Source: Nostocales cyanobacterium LEGE 11386
Lineage (GTDB): Bacteria; Cyanobacteriota; Cyanobacteriia; Cyanobacteriales; Nostocaceae
DNA: 64,000 nt
NCBI GenBank assembly: GCA_015207155.1
Contig: JADEXK010000005.1
Span: 62,001 to 126,000 of the forward strand
Direction of reading: 5' to 3'
Shown here: piece after piece, positions 60,683 to 64,000 of the stretch
Position numbering within the stretch: the stretch's first letter is position 1
Layout: each line of letters begins with the position of its first letter
Notes under the pieces: generated by a model
Seen by the model: only the letters and a program-made list of their open reading frames with translations
Database searches by the model: none
What the model was told of the DNA's origin: nothing
Made by a program: the position numbers and the translations under genes

Positions 60683-61852
60683 ATGAAAATTCTGATGGTA
60701 ATTCCTGCTCTTGGCCCTATTTATGGTGGTACAACTAAGAGCGTAATAGAGTTGGCTGAAGCATTAGGTAATCTGGGTGTTAATGTAGACATTGTAGCCA
60801 CTAATGCTAATGGTTCTACCCAGTTAGATGTTCCAACTTTATCCTGGATTACTAATAAGTATTATCGAATTAAATATTTTCCCTACTGGGATTTTCTCGA
60901 TTATAAAATTAGTTTGTCTCTGACTCGTTGGTTATTTCAGCATGTCACTAATTATGAATTAGTACACACCAACGCAATTTTTTCTTACCCTGTATTACCT
61001 GCTCATTGGGCTTGTCAGCTATATCAAATACCATATATCATGACCCCTCATGGGATGTTAGAACCTTGGGCACTAGCTTATAAAGCAAGTAAGAAGCGTT
61101 TTTACTTTTCTTTACTAGAAAAACCATCTCTCCAACGTGCTAGTGCTATCCAAATGTTGGCATCGACAGAAGCTAATCGGTTAAAAGCACTTAAACTGAA
61201 AGCACCTCTAATAGTAATTCCCAATGGGATTTACCAAAAAGATTTAAAAGTATTACCCGAACCTGAGCTTTTTTATCGAGAGTTTCCTCATACTCGCAAC
61301 AAAACACTGTTATTATTTTTGGGTCGCATTGACCCAAAAAAAGGATTAGATTTATTAGCCACTGCTTTTGCTCAAGCACAGCAACAATTTCCCGAAATTC
61401 ATTTAATTATTGCCGGGCCAGACAACATAGGATTCCTACCCACCGCGCAGAACTACTTTAGCACCGCAGGATGTAGCGATGCTGTCACCTTCACGGGAAT
61501 GCTCACAGGAGAAATTAAATACGCAGCATTAGCAGCTGCTAATATCTATGTTGCTCCTTCCTATTCTGAAGGATTCAGTATATCTGTACTCGAAGGTATG
61601 GCGGCTGGATTACCCTGTGTGATTACTACAGGCTGTAATTTTCCTGAAGCGGCGGCGGCTGAGGTGGCTAGTGTTGTTGATATTAATGCTGACCAAATTG
61701 CTAATGCATTAATTGATCTGCTGAAACAACCTCTGCAAGCAAAAGAAATGGGCGATCGCGCCCGTCAATTTATCCTAGAAAATTATACATGGGATAGTGT
61801 AGCCGCCAAAATGCTTTCAGTTTATCAAGACATTATTACTCTGGGTAAATGA
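60683..61852 (+). CDS. Glycosyltransferase family 4
   Basis: 389 residues. PALGPIYGGTTKSVIELAEA, MTPHGMLEPWALAYKASKKR, FLGRIDPKKGLDLLATAFAQ, LIIAGPDN and YSEGFSISVLEGMAAGLPCV are classic GT4 features (close to the PF00534/PF13439 pair). Last enzyme of the polysaccharide cluster; the following 207 bases and a DUF29 gene mark its end. A typical GC content and HIP1 site near the 3' end. Confidence 0.93.
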   Translation: MKILMVIPALGPIYGGTTKSVIELAEALGNLGVNVDIVATNANGSTQLDVPTLSWITNKYYRIKYFPYWDFLDYKISLSLTRWLFQHVTNYELVHTNAIFSYPVLPAHWACQLYQIPYIMTPHGMLEPWALAYKASKKRFYFSLLEKPSLQRASAIQMLASTEANRLKALKLKAPLIVIPNGIYQKDLKVLPEPELFYREFPHTRNKTLLLFLGRIDPKKGLDLLATAFAQAQQQFPEIHLIIAGPDNIGFLPTAQNYFSTAGCSDAVTFTGMLTGEIKYAALAAANIYVAPSYSEGFSISVLEGMAAGLPCVITTGCNFPEAAAAEVASVVDINADQIANALIDLLKQPLQAKEMGDRARQFILENYTWDSVAAKMLSVYQDIITLGK

Positions 61853-62059
61853 GTTTAATTCGTAATTTTTCAGTAGTCAACAGTTGGCTTTATGGAAGGA
61901 GATGCAACACGATCAAGAATCGATTGAGTTGCGCTGTCGCTTAACCCCACCTACAATTATCATTAACTGAACTGTATGGGAATATTGGGCTAAAGCCCCA
62001 TGTTCTACAGAATTGGGAATTGGGGTAAGCATTCAGCCTTCAACCGTCAACCGTATTGA

Positions 62060-62482
62060 ATGTTTATGGAAGAAATACTCACCTTAAAATCTTTATTGTT
62101 ACAAGGTAACATCACGGAAGCCTTGGCTATTGTCGAAGAACTAGAAGAAATGAGCCGTGAAGATAAAATTAATAATATCCGCAACTATGCTAAAGTCTTG
62201 CTACTACATCTCATCAAGCAACAAGCCGAGCATCGAACAACTCGGTCTTGGGATGTATCAATTCGCAATTGTGTTCGGGAAATTCAGATAAAAAATAAAC
62301 GCCGTAAGTCAGGAGGCTATTACTTAACATCAGAAGAATTGCGATTAGTTTTTGAAGAAGCTTATCCATCAGCTTTAGATAATGCATCTTTAGAAGTAGA
62401 AGAAGGAAGATATGAAGTAGAAGAGTTAGAATCAAAAATTGACCAAAACGTTATTATTAATCATGCACTCAATTTAATTTGA
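62060..62482 (+). CDS. DUF29-like protein
   Basis: 140 residues; start ATG 62060 or 62066 (MEEIL). The first 55 residues (LTLKSLLLQGNITEALAIVEEL and AKVLLLHLIKQQAEH) resemble the N-terminal helices of one DUF29 subgroup; RSWDVSIRNCVREIQIKNKR and YLTSEELRLVFEEAYPSALD continue the pattern. The acidic tail is variable. No known function. It follows the polysaccharide cluster but need not belong to it. Confidence 0.7.
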   Translation: MFMEEILTLKSLLLQGNITEALAIVEELEEMSREDKINNIRNYAKVLLLHLIKQQAEHRTTRSWDVSIRNCVREIQIKNKRRKSGGYYLTSEELRLVFEEAYPSALDNASLEVEEGRYEVEELESKIDQNVIINHALNLI

Positions 62483-62666
62483 TATATGACATAATTCTAT
62501 CCATTAGTTGATTGATGAGGCTCATACCCAACTATTACAAATTGCTGTAAGTCGGCTATGTTATCTGCCTATATCCTTCACGGCGATCGCAAGCCTCTCA
62601 TCCGTTAGCTTTGGATGCAGGATCATCATACTGCCATAGAGGTTAAGAAATTAGAAGTATTTAGTA

Positions 62667-63542
62667 TCAGGCTTTACGGGTTGCAACACAAAATAACGAT
62701 AATGCTGCCTCTGGTAAGTCAGGATTTATCCCTGATAATTTCTGAGCTAGACGGCACTTCCAAAAAGATCGTCCATAATTGCCCTTCAGCACCTCTGCTC
62801 CCACTGTGTGGTTATGAGGATATAGGTTAACTTTAAACCCAAGCGGTTCTAGTACCTCATGGTATAGTTCAGGTGTTACACCATCACCAGGTTTGTGATG
62901 TACTTCCGTTGCTAAACTCCAGTACTGTTCCTCATTGGTAGAATGTCCACCCCTTCTGAACTGCCGATATATTGGCAGCCGTGCTTGCCAAAGCAGGAGA
63001 CCTAAACCTCGCAATTGATAGGCAGTGCGTTGAGGATCATGATCTGTGATTAACAATCCGCCAGGACAAACTAAGCGTGCCGCTTCCGCCAATACTTTTG
63101 CCATATCGTCACAATGATGTAAGCAGGCGTTAGCTATCACAATATCGGCAAAACCAGAAATAAATGGCAGATTTTGGGCATCTGCCAAAATAGGGGTATA
63201 ACCAATAGTTTGAGCCATTTTCAGTGCGCCGTGAGATACATCTACGCCAATTAATAGCCGAGGTTCACCGCAACTTTCCTTCAATGATGCATAGACATTG
63301 CCAGGACCACAACCGATGTCCACAACAATTTTTCCTTGCCAATTACCAATAACTGCCTGCCATAAATTGATAAATTCTTGATCCCTGTGACAGGCTAAAA
63401 AATAATTGTTTGCCCATTCTGGATTGCCAAAGTAATAACTATTTGCTGCGATAGCTGGTGTTACATTTTGGATTTTACAAACCAGAATATCTTCATTCCA
63501 TCTATCAACTTTATTTGCTGATAACAAGTATTCTTGTAACAC
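62667..63542 (-). CDS. Class I SAM-dependent methyltransferase
   Basis: 291 residues. Motif I VVDIGCGPGNVYASL near 74-88, LIGVDVSHGALKMAQ (motif II acid), ILADAQNLPF, NACLHHCDDMAKVL and PGGLLITDHDPQ are typical of UbiE/MenG-like class I methyltransferases (PF08241). The C-terminal 110 residues (RGGHSTNEEQYWSLATEVHH) are specific and do not reveal the substrate. Converges with the DUF29 gene (184-base gap). Cytosolic. Confidence 0.88.
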   Translation of the reverse strand: MLQEYLLSANKVDRWNEDILVCKIQNVTPAIAANSYYFGNPEWANNYFLACHRDQEFINLWQAVIGNWQGKIVVDIGCGPGNVYASLKESCGEPRLLIGVDVSHGALKMAQTIGYTPILADAQNLPFISGFADIVIANACLHHCDDMAKVLAEAARLVCPGGLLITDHDPQRTAYQLRGLGLLLWQARLPIYRQFRRGGHSTNEEQYWSLATEVHHKPGDGVTPELYHEVLEPLGFKVNLYPHNHTVGAEVLKGNYGRSFWKCRLAQKLSGINPDLPEAALSLFCVATRKA

Positions 63543-63759
63543 TGTTTTTAAGGATAATCTTTATGTAATAAATGCTTAAAAATTGATTAACTAAATGATG
63601 ATAAAATAAATCCTCATAAATGTCAAAAAACTAAAAAACAACAAAAATAGTTAGGAAAAAACATGAGGATGCAGAATAAATTTACAATAAGTTAGAAAAA
63701 TATCAAATTGATAATTTAAATAATATTTAAGTTAATCTACAGAAGGAAATTAGACTATC

Positions 63760-64000
63760 GTGAAGTGGTATGATCGCCGCAAACTTAAAAAATACTGGTT
63801 TTTAGCGATAACAGGGTTTATTTTTTCACTACTACTAATCATTCCAGTACGGTTAGCGATCGCAATTAACCAAGCACCCCAACCCCAAGCATTTTTTATC
63901 TTAGGTGGCGAGCCAGCTAGAGAAAAATCGGCTGCTGAACTAGCTCGTTGGTATCCATCTTTAGATATCTGGGTGTCTTCTCCTCCCAACCTCAAGCAAA
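63760..64000 (+). CDS. YdcF-family (DUF218) protein, N-terminal part
   Basis: Runs off the window: 80 codons from GTG 63760, with GAAGGAAA about 10 bases upstream. The N-terminus is basic and then a single membrane span (FLAITGFIFSLLLIIPVRLA). After it, FFILGGEPAREKSAAELARW and PSLDIWVSSPP match the start of the DUF218 fold found in YdcF/SanA/ElyC envelope proteins. The catalytic or binding part lies outside, so the role is unknown; members are linked to cell-envelope maintenance. Confidence 0.75.
   Translation, partial: MKWYDRRKLKKYWFLAITGFIFSLLLIIPVRLAIAINQAPQPQAFFILGGEPAREKSAAELARWYPSLDIWVSSPPNLKQ

Noticed and set aside
62615..62830. 71-codon plus-strand frame overlapping the methyltransferase end
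   Set aside because: It lies opposite the conserved C-terminus of the methyltransferase and has no start signal.
1..64000. tRNA, rRNA, tmRNA and prophage genes
   Set aside because: None recognised by eye; short tRNA genes could be missed without a dedicated scan.

Overview
The window reads as chromosomal DNA of a filamentous, probably heterocyst-forming (Nostocales-type) cyanobacterium. Reasons: frequent HIP1 octamers (GCGATCGC) in most genes, a cyAbrB regulator, a cyanoexosortase with its partner proteins, an HpsJ-like protein, DUF29 proteins, an Rcp1-like response regulator, tandem heptamer repeats (STRR) around genes, and several families of small hairpin repeats. No rRNA, tRNA or CRISPR array was recognised.

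Layout. 1-6.8 kb: edge of a sigma-factor-like gene, a DUF2330 protein with a stand-alone RnfD-like membrane protein, a phosphoribosyltransferase, an HPF/cold-shock fusion, a PEBP protein, a glycine-rich membrane protein, and a coupled PPOX/ChaB pair. 7.1-12.1 kb: an HMA2-type P-type cation ATPase with a small partner gene, and a divergent S-adenosylmethionine synthetase. 12.1-13.9 kb: a four-hairpin repeat and a solo tnpB element. 14-26.4 kb: mostly housekeeping or conserved genes (saccharopine-dehydrogenase-like/VOC pair, a serine recombinase with a degenerate catalytic domain, a GT39 enzyme, a CLC protein, cyAbrB, Rrf2, cbiB, pyrR). 26.6-34.2 kb: a minus-strand phosphorelay block of three histidine kinases and one single-domain response regulator. 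The most upstream kinase (32855-34216) has lost its receiver domain, and a decayed receiver remnant lies beyond a block of inserted repeats. 34.7-35.4 kb: moaE behind a structured leader.

36-62 kb is an envelope and exopolysaccharide region. It begins with a compact cyanoexosortase module: exosortase, its associated protein, an HpsJ-like protein and one PEP-CTERM substrate. A convergent Wzc-type co-polymerase/BY-kinase follows. Then comes a long plus-strand polysaccharide cluster: six GT4 and two GT2 glycosyltransferases, an FkbM methyltransferase, an MsbA/HepA-like ABC exporter, two polysaccharide pyruvyltransferase-family proteins, a MurB-like flavoprotein and a Wzy-like polymerase. No priming transferase, Wza or Wzx was found, so the ABC exporter may act as flippase and the missing parts must lie elsewhere. 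The right edge holds a DUF29 protein, a methyltransferase and the start of a YdcF-family protein.

Most notable: (i) the MurB homologue inside the polysaccharide cluster, with catalytic residues kept and the substrate region changed; (ii) a truncated hybrid kinase whose stop codon comes from a tandem repeat; (iii) two copies of a ~165-bp four-hairpin element with compensatory base changes; (iv) a CLC protein with valine at the proton-glutamate position; (v) a MetK paralogue lacking two active-site aspartates; (vi) a serine recombinase homologue lacking key arginines. All family calls come from reading the sequence and from memory of the families; no search was run.
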